A stretch of 64,000 bases of DNA from Nonomuraea sediminis. GTDB lineage: Bacteria > Actinomycetota > Actinomycetes > Streptosporangiales > Streptosporangiaceae. The stretch lies in assembly GCF_018531495.1 (NCBI RefSeq), contig NZ_JAHDTI010000001.1:620001-684000 (forward strand). The letters are read 5' to 3'. Both the position numbers and the translations under genes were made by a program. Under the pieces are notes generated by a model. That model did not search any database. It had not been told where the DNA came from and saw only the letters and a program-made list of their open reading frames with translations. Positions 34,700-43,245 of the stretch are shown here, in pieces. Every line of letters begins with the position of its first letter. Position 1 is the stretch's first letter.

Positions 34700-35559
34700 G
34701 CGCGCCTCGCTCGGATCTCGATCTTCGAGTTCGCGTCCGTGCTGGTCGCCGATGTGGACACCAGCACCGCGCGGGAGAACGGGTCGCCCACCGCCACGGC
34801 GGGCGTCAGGTGCAGCCACCGGAACTGCGAGCCGGGGCCGATCGCGTCGATCTCCCCCGTCACATCCGTCCCGGCGGACAGGTTCCACGTGTCGGTCATC
34901 ACCTTCGCCGCCTGCATGCGGCCGCAGTCGATCAGCAGGCGCTCCCCCGCCAGTAGACCGCCCGTGCGCAGAACCCACCCGCCCGTGGCGACGTCCCCAA
35001 TCGACGGTTGTACGGCCGGGCCGGTGAAACGCAGCAGCGCGTCAGTTATCGGCCCGGTCGAACCCGCGAGCGTGGTCACCGCCTGGGCGAGCTGGTTGGA
35101 CGCGCCCAACCAGGTGGATTCGGACTCATCCCGCCACAGCGCGCCCGGCACTTCGACCACGGCTGTGATCCGGGCGGTCGCGGCCCCGGTGTTGATCTCC
35201 GGTTCGGAAGTCGCGGTGATCGTCACGTCGGCGACGCGGACGATCGACCCTGCCTCGTACCGCAGTTTCATCAGCCGGTGCCGCACCCCCAGAAGCGCCG
35301 ACAGGGCTTCGAGGTTCCGCTCCATCTGCTCGTAGCCGCCGTTCGCCCCCGAAGGGGTCGCTGAGCTGACCTTGAAGGAAAGGCCGAACGTCGTGGCCTC
35401 CAAGTCGAGCCCGACGACCGCGATGTCACCATGCCGGCCCGGCACGCTGACCTTCACGGCCCGCGCGCCGGGCAGCGGCCTGCGCTGCGTCCCCTTCTTG
35501 AGCCGCCAGCAGCCCGCTGGGTGGTCGAGTGGAACGCCGTCGAGCATGTATGACGGCAT
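34690..35559 (-). CDS. Distal tail (Dit-like) protein
   Basis: 289 residues. The opening YMLDGVPLDHPAGCWRLKKG and VSVPGRHGDIAV are typical of siphovirus distal tail proteins, as are GLSFKV and the alternation of beta strands through residue 150. The C-terminal half has a galectin-like beta region (GPAVQPSIGDVATGGWVL). Dit forms the hub at the end of the tail tube. It lies directly after the tape measure gene, the standard order, with a one-base gap. Confidence 0.82.
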   Translation of the reverse strand: MPSYMLDGVPLDHPAGCWRLKKGTQRRPLPGARAVKVSVPGRHGDIAVVGLDLEATTFGLSFKVSSATPSGANGGYEQMERNLEALSALLGVRHRLMKLRYEAGSIVRVADVTITATSEPEINTGAATARITAVVEVPGALWRDESESTWLGASNQLAQAVTTLAGSTGPITDALLRFTGPAVQPSIGDVATGGWVLRTGGLLAGERLLIDCGRMQAAKVMTDTWNLSAGTDVTGEIDAIGPGSQFRWLHLTPAVAVGDPFSRAVLVSTSATSTDANSKIEIRARRAYL

Positions 35560-35560
35560 G

Positions 35561-37933
35561 TCAGATCACTCCCATCGCGCCGACGTACTGAAGTCCGCGG
35601 TTCACGGTCACCGACGTCGGTTCGGCCTGCGGGTAGTGGTTCGTCACGTTCACCACCGTCCGCGACAAGGCGCCGCCTCCCGCGAGCCCGTCCGGGACGG
35701 TCACACCAGGCACTGACAGGTCCGACATCGCCGTCTTCGACGCGAGAGAGGCCACCTTCTTCAGCGAAGAGACGACGAGCCCAGTGCTCTTGTCGAGGCC
35801 GATCGACATGCCCTGCATCATGAAGGCGCCGATCTGGGCGAACACCTTCGACGGCGACTTGATGCCGAGGGCGTCTTTGGCGCTCTTGACGATGTTGGCG
35901 AAGAAGCCGCGGACGTTGTTGTACAGGGTGCCCGCCATCGACTGGAGTTTGTTCCAGAAGCCGGACACGACGTCCTGGGCGATGCCCGCCATGGCCGGAC
36001 CTATGTTCGACACGGCGGACTTGATCCGGCCTGGGAGGTCGCGGAACCAGCCCACCAGGGTCGTCCCGATCCACTGGCCGATGGCGTTGACCATGTCGGG
36101 GATGATGCTGTGCCCGACCAAGACGTCGTACATCCAGCGGAACACGGCAACCCCGGCCTCGATGATCGGTTTGATCTGCGCGACGATCTGCGCCACCTTC
36201 ACGCCGAGCTGGGCGAACCCGACTCCGATCTTGGTCAGCCACGGCAGGATGGGAATCAGGGCAGGGATGACCTGCTGAATGACCATGACGGCCAAATCGG
36301 TCAAAATCGGAAGCACGGGCAGCATCGCCCTAGCTAGCTCGACAAAGGCAGGAACTAGCCCATTCAGTAGCGAAGGGATCAGCTGCAGGAACGGCGGCAG
36401 GACCTGCTGCACGACCGCAGCCGCGATCTGACCGAACGCGGCATAGACGGGCTGCATCAGCGGCCCAAGCTGGGACAAGGCGCCCGAAACGGCCATAAGG
36501 GCAGGTTGCAGGGCGCTCGCCAGCGCACTGATCACAGGACCGAGCGCAGCCGAGAGATTACTCAGCGCAATGCCGAGTACCTGGCCGAAGATGCCCGCGA
36601 GCTGGGCAACGATCGGCAGCAGCGGAGCGACAGCGGCCAGCGCAGCCGAGAGTCCTTGACCGAGCGCGAGCAGCCCCGCCTGCAGTTCAGGCGACGCGAA
36701 CGCCTTCGCGAGCATCGACGCGACCATGGTCAGCCCAGGACCGAGCGCAGCCAGAGCCGGCCCGAGCGCGGACACCGCCGCGGCGAGCCCCGGACCCAAG
36801 GCGGTCGCGATGTTCGCGATGTGCGGCGCGATCTGGGCGACCGCGCCGCCCAAGGCCGCGAAGATCGGGCCCAGGGCGCTGCCGACCTGGCTCAGGCTCT
36901 TGAAGATCGTGACCAAGGCCTGCTGGCCCTGCGCGCTGTTGACGAACTGGTTCACCTGGCCGAGCAACTGGCCGATGATGCCAAGCGCGTTCGACCCGCC
37001 GGTCTGCATCGCGGAGAAGACGCCACGCACGATGCCGATGACGTTGGACAGCACGCCGCCGAGCTGCTTGAACACAGCGAGCGCGCCCTGCATCCAGCTC
37101 AGAGCCCGTCCGCTCGCGGCCGCGTTCGACAGGAACTCGCCGAACCGCTGCGCCACAGACGCGATCCCAGGTGCGACACCAGACGAGAACTGCGCTCCCA
37201 CCACGGCGATGTCGCGGAACCCGGCCAGCACCGGCTGGATCGCGGGCTGGATCGCGGCGACCGCCGACCGCAGCGACACGAAGATCGACGTGATCGCGGA
37301 TGCGGTGGACGACGACGCGGCGAACCGCGCCACCTCCGCACCAGCGAGACCGAACTCCCGCGCGACGCCCTGCATACCGGACTGCAGCGGCCCCGCTACA
37401 GCGGCCGCAGCCGCCCGGATATGACCTGCAAGCGGCGCGAAGAAGGCGTCCTGGACGGCGCTCCGAAGCTGATCGATCGTGGGCTTGACCGAGCGCAGCT
37501 CACGCGCGGCGGCCTGCGCGGCTGGTGACAGCCCGGCCAGGGACTCCTGGAACTTCTTCGGGTCATCACCGAGCGCCGCCTTGAAGGCGTCGCCAACTCC
37601 GAGTAGAGCTACCTTGAGGGTGGCCATCGCGCCGACGCCGAGCGCTACCGCACCCGGCAGAGCAGCGACAATGCCGCCAGCCGGGGCCAGCGCTGCGGCG
37701 AAACCAACCGCGCTTTGTGCGGCCGCCGCCATTGAGGCCGCCAGGGTCGCCGCTTTGAGCGCCGCGACGGTGAACTGGGCGCCCATGGACCCGGCCGACT
37801 TGGCGAGACCGCCAGCGTCGATGTCGAGCTTCTTCGCGGCGTCCCGCATGAAGGTCATGAATCGGCGGACAGCGGTCGTGCCCCGGTCCTTCACATCGAT
37901 CGTCGCGAACAACTCGCCAACGTTCAGCGCCAT
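35561..37933 (-). CDS. Tape measure protein
   Basis: 790 residues, the longest tail gene in this position. The N-terminal part is helical (TTAVRRFMTFMRDAAKKLDI). Most of the rest consists of Ala/Gly/Leu-rich hydrophobic stretches with repeated P-x-L-x-x-L patterns, and the C-terminal IKSPSKVFAQIGAFMMQGM is the common tape-measure end motif. The protein sets tail length and forms part of the DNA channel. AGGAGG precedes the ATG. At roughly 1.5 angstroms per residue it predicts a tail of about 120 nm. Confidence 0.93.
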   Translation of the reverse strand: MALNVGELFATIDVKDRGTTAVRRFMTFMRDAAKKLDIDAGGLAKSAGSMGAQFTVAALKAATLAASMAAAAQSAVGFAAALAPAGGIVAALPGAVALGVGAMATLKVALLGVGDAFKAALGDDPKKFQESLAGLSPAAQAAARELRSVKPTIDQLRSAVQDAFFAPLAGHIRAAAAAVAGPLQSGMQGVAREFGLAGAEVARFAASSSTASAITSIFVSLRSAVAAIQPAIQPVLAGFRDIAVVGAQFSSGVAPGIASVAQRFGEFLSNAAASGRALSWMQGALAVFKQLGGVLSNVIGIVRGVFSAMQTGGSNALGIIGQLLGQVNQFVNSAQGQQALVTIFKSLSQVGSALGPIFAALGGAVAQIAPHIANIATALGPGLAAAVSALGPALAALGPGLTMVASMLAKAFASPELQAGLLALGQGLSAALAAVAPLLPIVAQLAGIFGQVLGIALSNLSAALGPVISALASALQPALMAVSGALSQLGPLMQPVYAAFGQIAAAVVQQVLPPFLQLIPSLLNGLVPAFVELARAMLPVLPILTDLAVMVIQQVIPALIPILPWLTKIGVGFAQLGVKVAQIVAQIKPIIEAGVAVFRWMYDVLVGHSIIPDMVNAIGQWIGTTLVGWFRDLPGRIKSAVSNIGPAMAGIAQDVVSGFWNKLQSMAGTLYNNVRGFFANIVKSAKDALGIKSPSKVFAQIGAFMMQGMSIGLDKSTGLVVSSLKKVASLASKTAMSDLSVPGVTVPDGLAGGGALSRTVVNVTNHYPQAEPTSVTVNRGLQYVGAMGVI

Positions 37934-37998
37934 CGGGTTTCACCTCCTGTGATCTGGGGTGGGTGAAGCCAGTGGAAAGCTGGACGATGGCGGACGCT

Positions 37999-38319
37999 TC
38001 ACCGCTGCTCGCCCGGGTCAAGGGCGCGGGCCAGTCGCGAGTCACACGTCAGCAGCCCGTGCAGCCGCGTCCGCAGCCATCGCCACGACCTGGCGCGGAG
38101 CAGACTTGGCTCGCCGAGGTCGATGCCGAACACCTCGTGCAAGTCGGCCTCGACGAGCGCCCAGCGCGTCAGGATGTCTTGCCACGAGACGGTTCGGCCT
38201 TTCGAGACCGAGAGGCCGTCGTCGGGGTCGTAGTAGTCGCGGACCCCCGAGACCGGGTCGATTTCGCCGCCGCTGCTGTCGCCCGACGAGTCGCCCGATT
38301 CGGGGCTGGGGCTTCCCCC
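37999..38319 (-). CDS. Tail assembly chaperone gpT part, made by -1 frameshift
   Basis: The frame one base back from gpG encodes PESGDSSGDSSGGEIDPVSG, then VSWQDILTRWALVEADLHEV and a C-terminus typical of gpT-like proteins, and ends with TGA at 37999-38001. It has no start of its own and is closed upstream by a stop near 38350. The GGGGGAA at 38319-38313 is the candidate slip site. As in lambda gpG-gpT, the fused protein would help wrap the tape measure during tail assembly. Confidence 0.7.
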   Translation of the reverse strand, partial: GGSPSPESGDSSGDSSGGEIDPVSGVRDYYDPDDGLSVSKGRTVSWQDILTRWALVEADLHEVFGIDLGEPSLLRARSWRWLRTRLHGLLTCDSRLARALDPGEQR

Positions 38320-38690
38320 GCGCCGCCCGAAGCCCAGATCTTGGCCGCGGCTTCCTTACCGGCCGCCACCCACACCAGCGCCGTCGCACCGACGTGCTGG
38401 ATCTTCGGCCACGACACGCCGTCGTCACGCAGTTCGTCCCAGACGGGCCCGAGGACCCGCTGGTACAGGTCCCGCTCCTCGTCGTCGTTCAGCACGACTT
38501 CGGCCAGCTCGTTCAGCTTCGGGTCGTCCACCGCCTGGCCCTGCTCGGCCGCCAGGCCAGCGTGCATGAGCCGCTGGCACAGCAGTCCGACTTCAGCGTC
38601 CGGGGCGGGGATGCGGTACAACTTCCCGCCGACCGGAAGCGGCAGGGAGTCGTCGAAGAAGTCGTCGAGGTCCTGGAACGTCGTCGTCAC
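38169..38690 (-). CDS. Tail assembly chaperone gpG-like
   Basis: 173 residues: acidic N-terminus (FQDLDDFFDDSLPLPVGGKL), YRIPAPDAEVGLLCQRLMHA, DEERDLYQRVLGPVWDELRD and HVGATALVWVAAGKEAAAK, followed by a basic, low-complexity tail. This matches tail assembly chaperone G of actinophages. The GTG overlaps the major tail protein stop. The final 60 codons overlap the gpT frame, and a fraction of ribosomes should shift there. Confidence 0.85.
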   Translation of the reverse strand: MTTTFQDLDDFFDDSLPLPVGGKLYRIPAPDAEVGLLCQRLMHAGLAAEQGQAVDDPKLNELAEVVLNDDEERDLYQRVLGPVWDELRDDGVSWPKIQHVGATALVWVAAGKEAAAKIWASGGAGEAPAPNRATRRATAAAAKSTRSRGSATTTTPTTASRSRKAEPSRGKTS

Positions 38691-39160
38691 GGCGCCACCG
38701 GGTTCGTGATCTCGATGGGCGCACCCTGACCCAGCAGGGTGAAGTCGAACGGCTCCAGGTCCGTGACGCTACCGCCCTTGGTGAACTCGGATACGGTGCA
38801 GACGCCCTTGTAGGCGTCCGGCGCGCCGTCCCGGCGGTACCAGCGGACCGGGATGTTGGCGCCGAAGCCGACCTTCCGGGCGGCGTGACGGATCGCTTCT
38901 TGACCGGGGTCGGCCGTGAACACTGCGTCGTCGGTCCGCTTGCGACGGCCTTCCGCCTCGATCTGCCAGGTACGGCTCGTGACGACGCTGCTGCCCCAGC
39001 CCCCCTCGTCGTCGAAGTCGCCATCGTCCTCGGTGTTGTCGTCGGTGGTCTCCTGGAAGCTGGTGAGACCCTTCACCGGGATCCACGTCGGGTTCTCCAT
39101 GTCGGGCCCGGTGCCGACGTCGAGCTTCCAGTCCTTCGCAAGCAGGGAACGCAGCCCCAT
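38687..39160 (-). CDS. Major tail (tube) protein
   Basis: 157 residues from the ATG at 39160 preceded by AAAGGAG. KDWKLDVGTGPDMENPTWIP, VKGLTSFQETTDDN and WQIEAEGRRKR are typical of the lambda gpV-like / actinophage major tail protein. It forms the tail tube. The gene sits in the canonical place between the tail terminator-type genes and the chaperones. Palindrome copy 2 lies just upstream. Confidence 0.85.
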   Translation of the reverse strand: MGLRSLLAKDWKLDVGTGPDMENPTWIPVKGLTSFQETTDDNTEDDGDFDDEGGWGSSVVTSRTWQIEAEGRRKRTDDAVFTADPGQEAIRHAARKVGFGANIPVRWYRRDGAPDAYKGVCTVSEFTKGGSVTDLEPFDFTLLGQGAPIEITNPVAP

Positions 39161-39189
39161 GATCACTCCTTTTATGGGCATCCCAGATA

Positions 39190-39213
39190 GCCGAAAGCGG
39201 AAGCGCTATCGGC
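39190..39213. promoter_or_regulatory. Phage 24-bp palindrome, copy 2
   Basis: Left arm GCCGAAAGCGG, right arm GCGCTATCGGC. It lies between the stop of the 39225 gene and the major tail gene start, in the same orientation as copy 1. Confidence 0.78.
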
Positions 39214-39224
39214 AGAAAAGGTCA

Positions 39225-39668
39225 CTAGTCGCGGTGCGGCGACGGCCTATAAACCATCAGGTCAAACGAGTCGGCCCGCTCCCAACGACCGCTGGAATCG
39301 CGGCCGAGCGGGGCGATCAGCGTGCGGCGCGCGAGAAGCACGTGCACGCCCGTCGATAGCGTCACGTTGGCCAAGCCATGCACGGCGTCGAACACGCCGT
39401 CCGCCAGGTCATCCACGACCCTCGGGTCAGTCTTGGCTCGGAAGCGGGCCTGCATCTGCACGCTGGAGTCCGGCTGCTCCACATCGTCGCCCGCCTGCCC
39501 CACGCCGTACACGGCGAGCGCGATGGCCGTGTCGGGCTTAGCCGGGAGACCACCGATCGTCAACGCGATCTGGTTGTCGGCGTAGATGCCGTTCGGGTTC
39601 CAGTCAGCAACACCAGCCTCGCCGAGCAGAACCGCGAACCCGGTCAGAAGGTCACGAGTCCAGCTCAC
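39225..39668 (-). CDS. Tail terminator-like protein
   Basis: 147 residues. WTRDLLTGFAVLLGEAGVAD, ALTIGGLPAKPDTAIALAVY and QMQARFRAKTDPRVVDDLAD fit the minor capsid/tail terminator proteins of actinophages. They cap the tail tube and join it to the head. GTG overlaps the stop of the gp10-like gene. The position just upstream of the tube gene supports the call. Confidence 0.72.
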   Translation of the reverse strand: MSWTRDLLTGFAVLLGEAGVADWNPNGIYADNQIALTIGGLPAKPDTAIALAVYGVGQAGDDVEQPDSSVQMQARFRAKTDPRVVDDLADGVFDAVHGLANVTLSTGVHVLLARRTLIAPLGRDSSGRWERADSFDLMVYRPSPHRD

Positions 39669-40018
39669 TTGAACACCTGCCGCAGCTGTCTGGCGATCAT
39701 CAGTTTGACCACCTCAGCCTCCTCACGGACCGCGAGCTCCAAGAACTTCGCGGTCCGCCCCGGCTTGTGGTTGTAGTCGAGGTTTTCGTGTTGCACGACG
39801 GCATACGGGGTGTCGTAGGAGACGATGCCGCGCAGGTCGGACTCCTTCACAACGGCCGCGCCTGACCGCTCCAGCACGCCTTCGTCGTGCGGGACACGCT
39901 GGTTGGACACCGACAGCACATGCTCAGTGGCCAAGCGCAGGCCCCGCGAGGCCGCGCGATGGATCTCGGCGGTGACCTCCTCAGCGTTGACCTTCGCGTT
40001 GAACCTGGCCTTGGCCAT
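39665..40018 (-). CDS. HK97 gp10-like head-tail joining protein
   Basis: 117 residues from the ATG at 40018 that overlaps the previous stop (TGATG). RLATEHVLSVSNQRVPHDEG, LERSGAAV and YAVVQHENLDYNHKPGRTAK follow the gp10/minor capsid pattern (helix, then P-x-D-x-G-x-L, then beta strands and Y-A-x-x-x-H). It belongs to the neck. A longer start at 40027 would overlap more. Confidence 0.82.
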   Translation of the reverse strand: MAKARFNAKVNAEEVTAEIHRAASRGLRLATEHVLSVSNQRVPHDEGVLERSGAAVVKESDLRGIVSYDTPYAVVQHENLDYNHKPGRTAKFLELAVREEAEVVKLMIARQLRQVFK

Positions 40019-40326
40019 CAGCGGCACACCACCTCAACGTGGTCCGGCGTCGGCAGCCCGCCGGCGTCGCGGGCGAAACTAGTGATGACGGTGGTCACCC
40101 GCCCGTTGACGGTGACTCTGCTCCCCTCCGGGCAGAGCGTGCCCGGAGGGAAGAACACTGTGGTGTCGGACACGACTTCGGCGCCCTGCGCGTCTCTGAC
40201 CAGCCTGCGCTCATCGTCAACAAGGCAGCGGGACTCGAAAGCTGGCCCGTACACCGGGCCGTACGCCCCGTCCCCCTGGAACGGTTCGATGGTCGCGGTG
40301 TGCCGAAGTAGCCACTCGGGCAGCAT
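40018..40326 (-). CDS. Head-tail stopper-like protein
   Basis: 102 residues, mostly beta: LLRHTATIEPFQGDGAYGPV, SRCLVDDERRLVRDAQGAEV and TLCPEGSRVTVNGRVTTV. This pattern, a small barrel with a D-G-A-Y-G-P loop, is typical of actinophage head closure proteins. The ATG overlaps the connector stop (TGATG). Together with the next two genes it makes the neck. Confidence 0.72.
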   Translation of the reverse strand: MLPEWLLRHTATIEPFQGDGAYGPVYGPAFESRCLVDDERRLVRDAQGAEVVSDTTVFFPPGTLCPEGSRVTVNGRVTTVITSFARDAGGLPTPDHVEVVCR

Positions 40327-40715
40327 CACCACACGCTCCCGTCGAGGATGTAGCCGGGCAGCAGTCCGGCCCGTTGCAGGATCGACGAGGCGTCCGGGGA
40401 GTACCGCGGGGGCGGCGCATCCCCGGAGTTGCCACGCTCGAGGCGGACCGAGCCGATCGACACCGACTTGAAGGCCGCCGCGACCCCGAACTCGTCGCCC
40501 ACGGCGATCGTCCACGCGGCCTGCGCGCACGTCGCCAACTTCATCGCGTCGGCGTCCTTGGCTCGCGTCGGCATGCCAGCGTCGTCGGTCGGGTAGATCG
40601 AGGCGAACAGCAGCTCGTCGATCCGCTCCGACGCCCGCTCAAGCCGCCGGGCGATGCCGTCGGGCGCGGCCTGGCCGGTATATGCCGTGTAGTCGGCAGC
40701 GGTCGCGTATCCCAT
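40326..40715 (-). CDS. Head-tail connector (gp6/gp15-like adaptor)
   Basis: 129 residues with a helical core: YATAADYTAYTGQAAPDGIA, RLERASERIDELL and MKLATCAQAAWTIAVGDEFG. It fits the all-helical head-tail adaptor family found next to capsid genes in siphoviruses. The ATG is weakly preceded by a purine stretch. It probably docks below the portal. Confidence 0.75.
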   Translation of the reverse strand: MGYATAADYTAYTGQAAPDGIARRLERASERIDELLFASIYPTDDAGMPTRAKDADAMKLATCAQAAWTIAVGDEFGVAAAFKSVSIGSVRLERGNSGDAPPPRYSPDASSILQRAGLLPGYILDGSVW

Positions 40716-40717
40716 GG

Positions 40718-41062
40718 CTATGCCGGGAGTTCGAGCACCGCGACGGACAGCCCGGCTGGGTTGTCGTAGTCGATGTACACCTTGCCGTTGGCCTGCCGGT
40801 ACACCGCGCGGAACGCCGGGATCAGCACGTCGCCCGTGGTCGGCGGGATGACGTAGGGCCGGTCCACGATGTCCTGGCCGTCCACGGTCGCCGGGATCTG
40901 CACCGTCACCGTACGCGCGGCGGCGTTGGTGTTCTTCACCCGCAGCATCCGCCGCTCCGAGTGGACGAACATGTGTCCGTCCACGATGGCCGGTGTCAGC
41001 GCGGCGGTGAGGTCCAGGCCCCCGCGGGGGACCGGGACGGCGTTCAGGTCAGTCCTCGCCAT
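40718..41062 (-). CDS. Beta-rich capsid-associated protein
   Basis: 114 residues: LNAVPVPRGGLDLTAALTPA, DGHMFVHSERRMLRVKNTNA and VTVQIPATVDGQDI. An all-beta domain is likely, as in small head decoration proteins between capsid and connector genes. AGGAAAGCA precedes the ATG. A role in head stabilisation is inferred from its position. Confidence 0.65.
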   Translation of the reverse strand: MARTDLNAVPVPRGGLDLTAALTPAIVDGHMFVHSERRMLRVKNTNAAARTVTVQIPATVDGQDIVDRPYVIPPTTGDVLIPAFRAVYRQANGKVYIDYDNPAGLSVAVLELPA

Positions 41063-41339
41063 TGCTTTCCTCCCCGAACTCCTCGATGAGCGCGGCCTTG
41101 CTCAGCGACTTGGCGTCGGCCTCGGGCATGCCACGAGAGACCGCGTGGGCGACCCACGCGGCCTTGTTGTCGTGTTCGGATGGGCGGGCCGGCCCGGCCG
41201 GAGCCGGACCGGACTCGTCGTCGGCGGGCGCGGAAGGCCCGCTGATGATCTGCCAGTTGTCCAACATGTCCAGCCAGGGATCGCGGTCGGCGACCTCGAC
41301 CACCTGGCCGGTGTTGGAGTTGCGGTAGACGAACGTCAC
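41049..41339 (-). CDS. Phage protein with head-fibre/DUF7302-like features
   Basis: 96 residues. An N-terminal beta part (TFVYRNSNTGQVVEV, DPWLDMLDNWQII), an Ala/Pro-rich linker, and a helical SAP/Rho-N-like tail (AAWVAHAVSRGMPEADAKSL). Proteins of this kind follow capsid genes in many actinophages. GTG overlaps the capsid stop, so it is translationally coupled to it. Confidence 0.65.
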   Translation of the reverse strand: MTFVYRNSNTGQVVEVADRDPWLDMLDNWQIISGPSAPADDESGPAPAGPARPSEHDNKAAWVAHAVSRGMPEADAKSLSKAALIEEFGEESNGED

Positions 41340-42274
41340 GCCGCCACTCCGTGGATCAGGACGGCGCGGTTGGCATCGAGGGTCTTGACGCCGTAGAGGC
41401 AGTCCACTGAGACCACGTCCTGCTTGGCCTTGATGTCGTAGTCCATGACGACCCTGACGCCGAAGCCCTTGTACGACTCGACGGCCGCGTTGGCCGCGCC
41501 CTGCGGCAGAACCAGCGGCCTCGTGACCAGGCAGAACGCAGTCCGATGGAACGCGACGCCGATCTCCGTGTTCGGCTGGCCGGACGTGGGCGTACCGGTC
41601 GGTCCGTGGATGTTCTGCGTCTGGTAGCCGTCGAATCCGAAGACCCTGCGGCCCAGGTTCGCCTCACGCAGACCGTCCGTGTCGCCACGGGTGTCGGCCT
41701 GGTGGAACAGCGGGTCCGACAGCCACAGCGCCTCGATCTCCGGGCCGACGACGAGGTGCCTGTCGGCCGCGGGGACGTTGCGCTGGTTGAGCACGCGTCG
41801 GGCGTCGATCGCGACCTGCGGCTTGTCGTAGTTGTGGATGCAGGGGCCGGTGACGCCTGTGATGGGCGCACCAGCCTTGCCCACGCGCTGCACGATGTCG
41901 TTGCGCAGCGCCAGGATGTCCCGGTCGATCTTCTGGGCGATGGCCTCCATCGCCGGGTTGAGCAGCTGCGTCCCGAAGTCCTCGATCTCGAGGGTCAATT
42001 CTTCCGCCGTGACCGCGAAGGACACGTCGGCGAAGTGGTTCAGCGTGATCGGCACGCTGCCCTCGGAGGCGTTCTGGATCTGGATGCCGGTCGCGCGGTT
42101 GAACTCGTTCGCCGTGAACACCGCGGGCTTCCTGACGGAAATCGTGTCGCCGACGCGGGAGACAAACTCCTGCTCATAGTCCCTGTGGACGAGCTGGGCC
42201 ATGACGCAGGTCTCGTACAGGGTCGCCAACGCCTGCTTGGCGATGATCGACGGGGTGAGGAAGGTGTTAGCCAT
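41336..42274 (-). CDS. Major capsid protein, P22 coat (gene 5) type
   Basis: 312 residues. The opening NTFLTPSIIAKQALATLYET, then GDTISVRKPAVFTANEF and NHFADVSFAVTAEELTLEIE, are typical of the P22-coat-like family found in several Streptomyces and Gordonia phages, an HK97-fold variant. DRHLVVGPEIEALWL and the late VRVVMDYDIKAKQDVVSVD match its C-terminal half. It forms the head shell. Palindrome copy 3 lies 25 bases upstream of the start. Confidence 0.9.
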   Translation of the reverse strand: MANTFLTPSIIAKQALATLYETCVMAQLVHRDYEQEFVSRVGDTISVRKPAVFTANEFNRATGIQIQNASEGSVPITLNHFADVSFAVTAEELTLEIEDFGTQLLNPAMEAIAQKIDRDILALRNDIVQRVGKAGAPITGVTGPCIHNYDKPQVAIDARRVLNQRNVPAADRHLVVGPEIEALWLSDPLFHQADTRGDTDGLREANLGRRVFGFDGYQTQNIHGPTGTPTSGQPNTEIGVAFHRTAFCLVTRPLVLPQGAANAAVESYKGFGVRVVMDYDIKAKQDVVSVDCLYGVKTLDANRAVLIHGVAA

Positions 42275-42299
42275 TCGGGCCTTTCAACTCCTTAGAAGT

Positions 42300-42323
42300 G
42301 CCAATAGCGGGACCGCTCTTGGC
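42300..42323. promoter_or_regulatory. Phage 24-bp palindrome, copy 3
   Basis: Left arm GCCAATAGCGG, right arm CCGCTCTTGGC. It begins 3 bases after the scaffold stop (in minus direction) and precedes the capsid gene. It is the most diverged copy but is itself nearly symmetric, because changes in one arm are mirrored in the other. Confidence 0.7.
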
Positions 42324-42325
42324 TG

Positions 42326-43156
42326 CTAGGACGAGGCGCGCTTCTTACGCCTGGCGCGGAACTCGTCGATGGAGGGCTCGGAATCCACGGGACGTCCACC
42401 AGGCCCGCCGGTGAACTCGCCTCCCGAGCGCGCGGGCGGCCCCGCCTGGGTGGCCGCCTTGAACTTGGGGTTGTTCTCCACCGCCGTCTGGATCGTGTCC
42501 GTCAGCGACGTGGAGAAGTCGTCGGCGTCCGGGTCCATGTCCCGGACGGCCTTCAGGAACGACCTGCTGTCGAGCAGAGCGTCAGGGTCCGCGCCCACCT
42601 TCTGGCTGGCACGGTGGACCGCGAGCTCGATCAGGGCACGACGGTGCCGCTCCTTCTCCGCGTCGCGCTCCTTGGCCGTGGTGTCCCGCTCGGCCGTCAG
42701 CGTGTCGATCACCTGTTGCGGGTCCAGCGGCTTCTCCTCCTCAGCCACCAGGCCGAGAGCCTTGGCGATCTGCTGGGCGAAGTCGGTCTTGACCTGCTGG
42801 GTGACCTCGTCTGCGGACGGCCCCTGCTGCCCGGTCGCCTCGTCGGCGGCCTTCTGCGCGTCTTTCAGCTTCGACCGGTAGTCGGCCGCCTCCGCGCGGG
42901 TGTCCTTGATGAGCTTCTGCGCCCACGAAGGAAGCTGGTCCACGCGCTTGGCGTCGGGATTCACCGCTGTGTCGTCGGCCACCGGCGGCTCGGGCGGCGT
43001 GACCTCGGCCTGCGCGGGAGGAGTCTGCTCCTCCTGCTGCGGCTGGCCTTCGCCGTCCTCGGGAGCGCCACCCGCGATCAGGTAGATCGGGGTGACAAGG
43101 TCCTTGCGGTAGCCGAGGAACGCGCCCGGCGTTGTCGGCAGGATGTTTTCAGGCAT
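42326..43156 (-). CDS. Capsid scaffolding protein
   Basis: 276 residues. A Pro/Glu-rich N-terminus, then a long charged coiled coil (WAQKLIKDTRAEAADYRSKL through KERDAEKERHRRALIELA) and a short C-terminal basic end (FRARRKKRASS). This matches DUF4355-type scaffolds, which lie directly before the capsid gene, as here. It shapes the prohead and is then removed. The ATG is 13 bases after AGGAGG, somewhat far. Confidence 0.85.
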   Translation of the reverse strand: MPENILPTTPGAFLGYRKDLVTPIYLIAGGAPEDGEGQPQQEEQTPPAQAEVTPPEPPVADDTAVNPDAKRVDQLPSWAQKLIKDTRAEAADYRSKLKDAQKAADEATGQQGPSADEVTQQVKTDFAQQIAKALGLVAEEEKPLDPQQVIDTLTAERDTTAKERDAEKERHRRALIELAVHRASQKVGADPDALLDSRSFLKAVRDMDPDADDFSTSLTDTIQTAVENNPKFKAATQAGPPARSGGEFTGGPGGRPVDSEPSIDEFRARRKKRASS

Positions 43157-43245
43157 GACGAGATCGCCCTCCTGGAGCGTGTTCGTCGGGACATGGGAAG
43201 GACTCGCGCCCGGCGGGTCCGAAGAAGGGCGCCTAAGCGCCTGAG

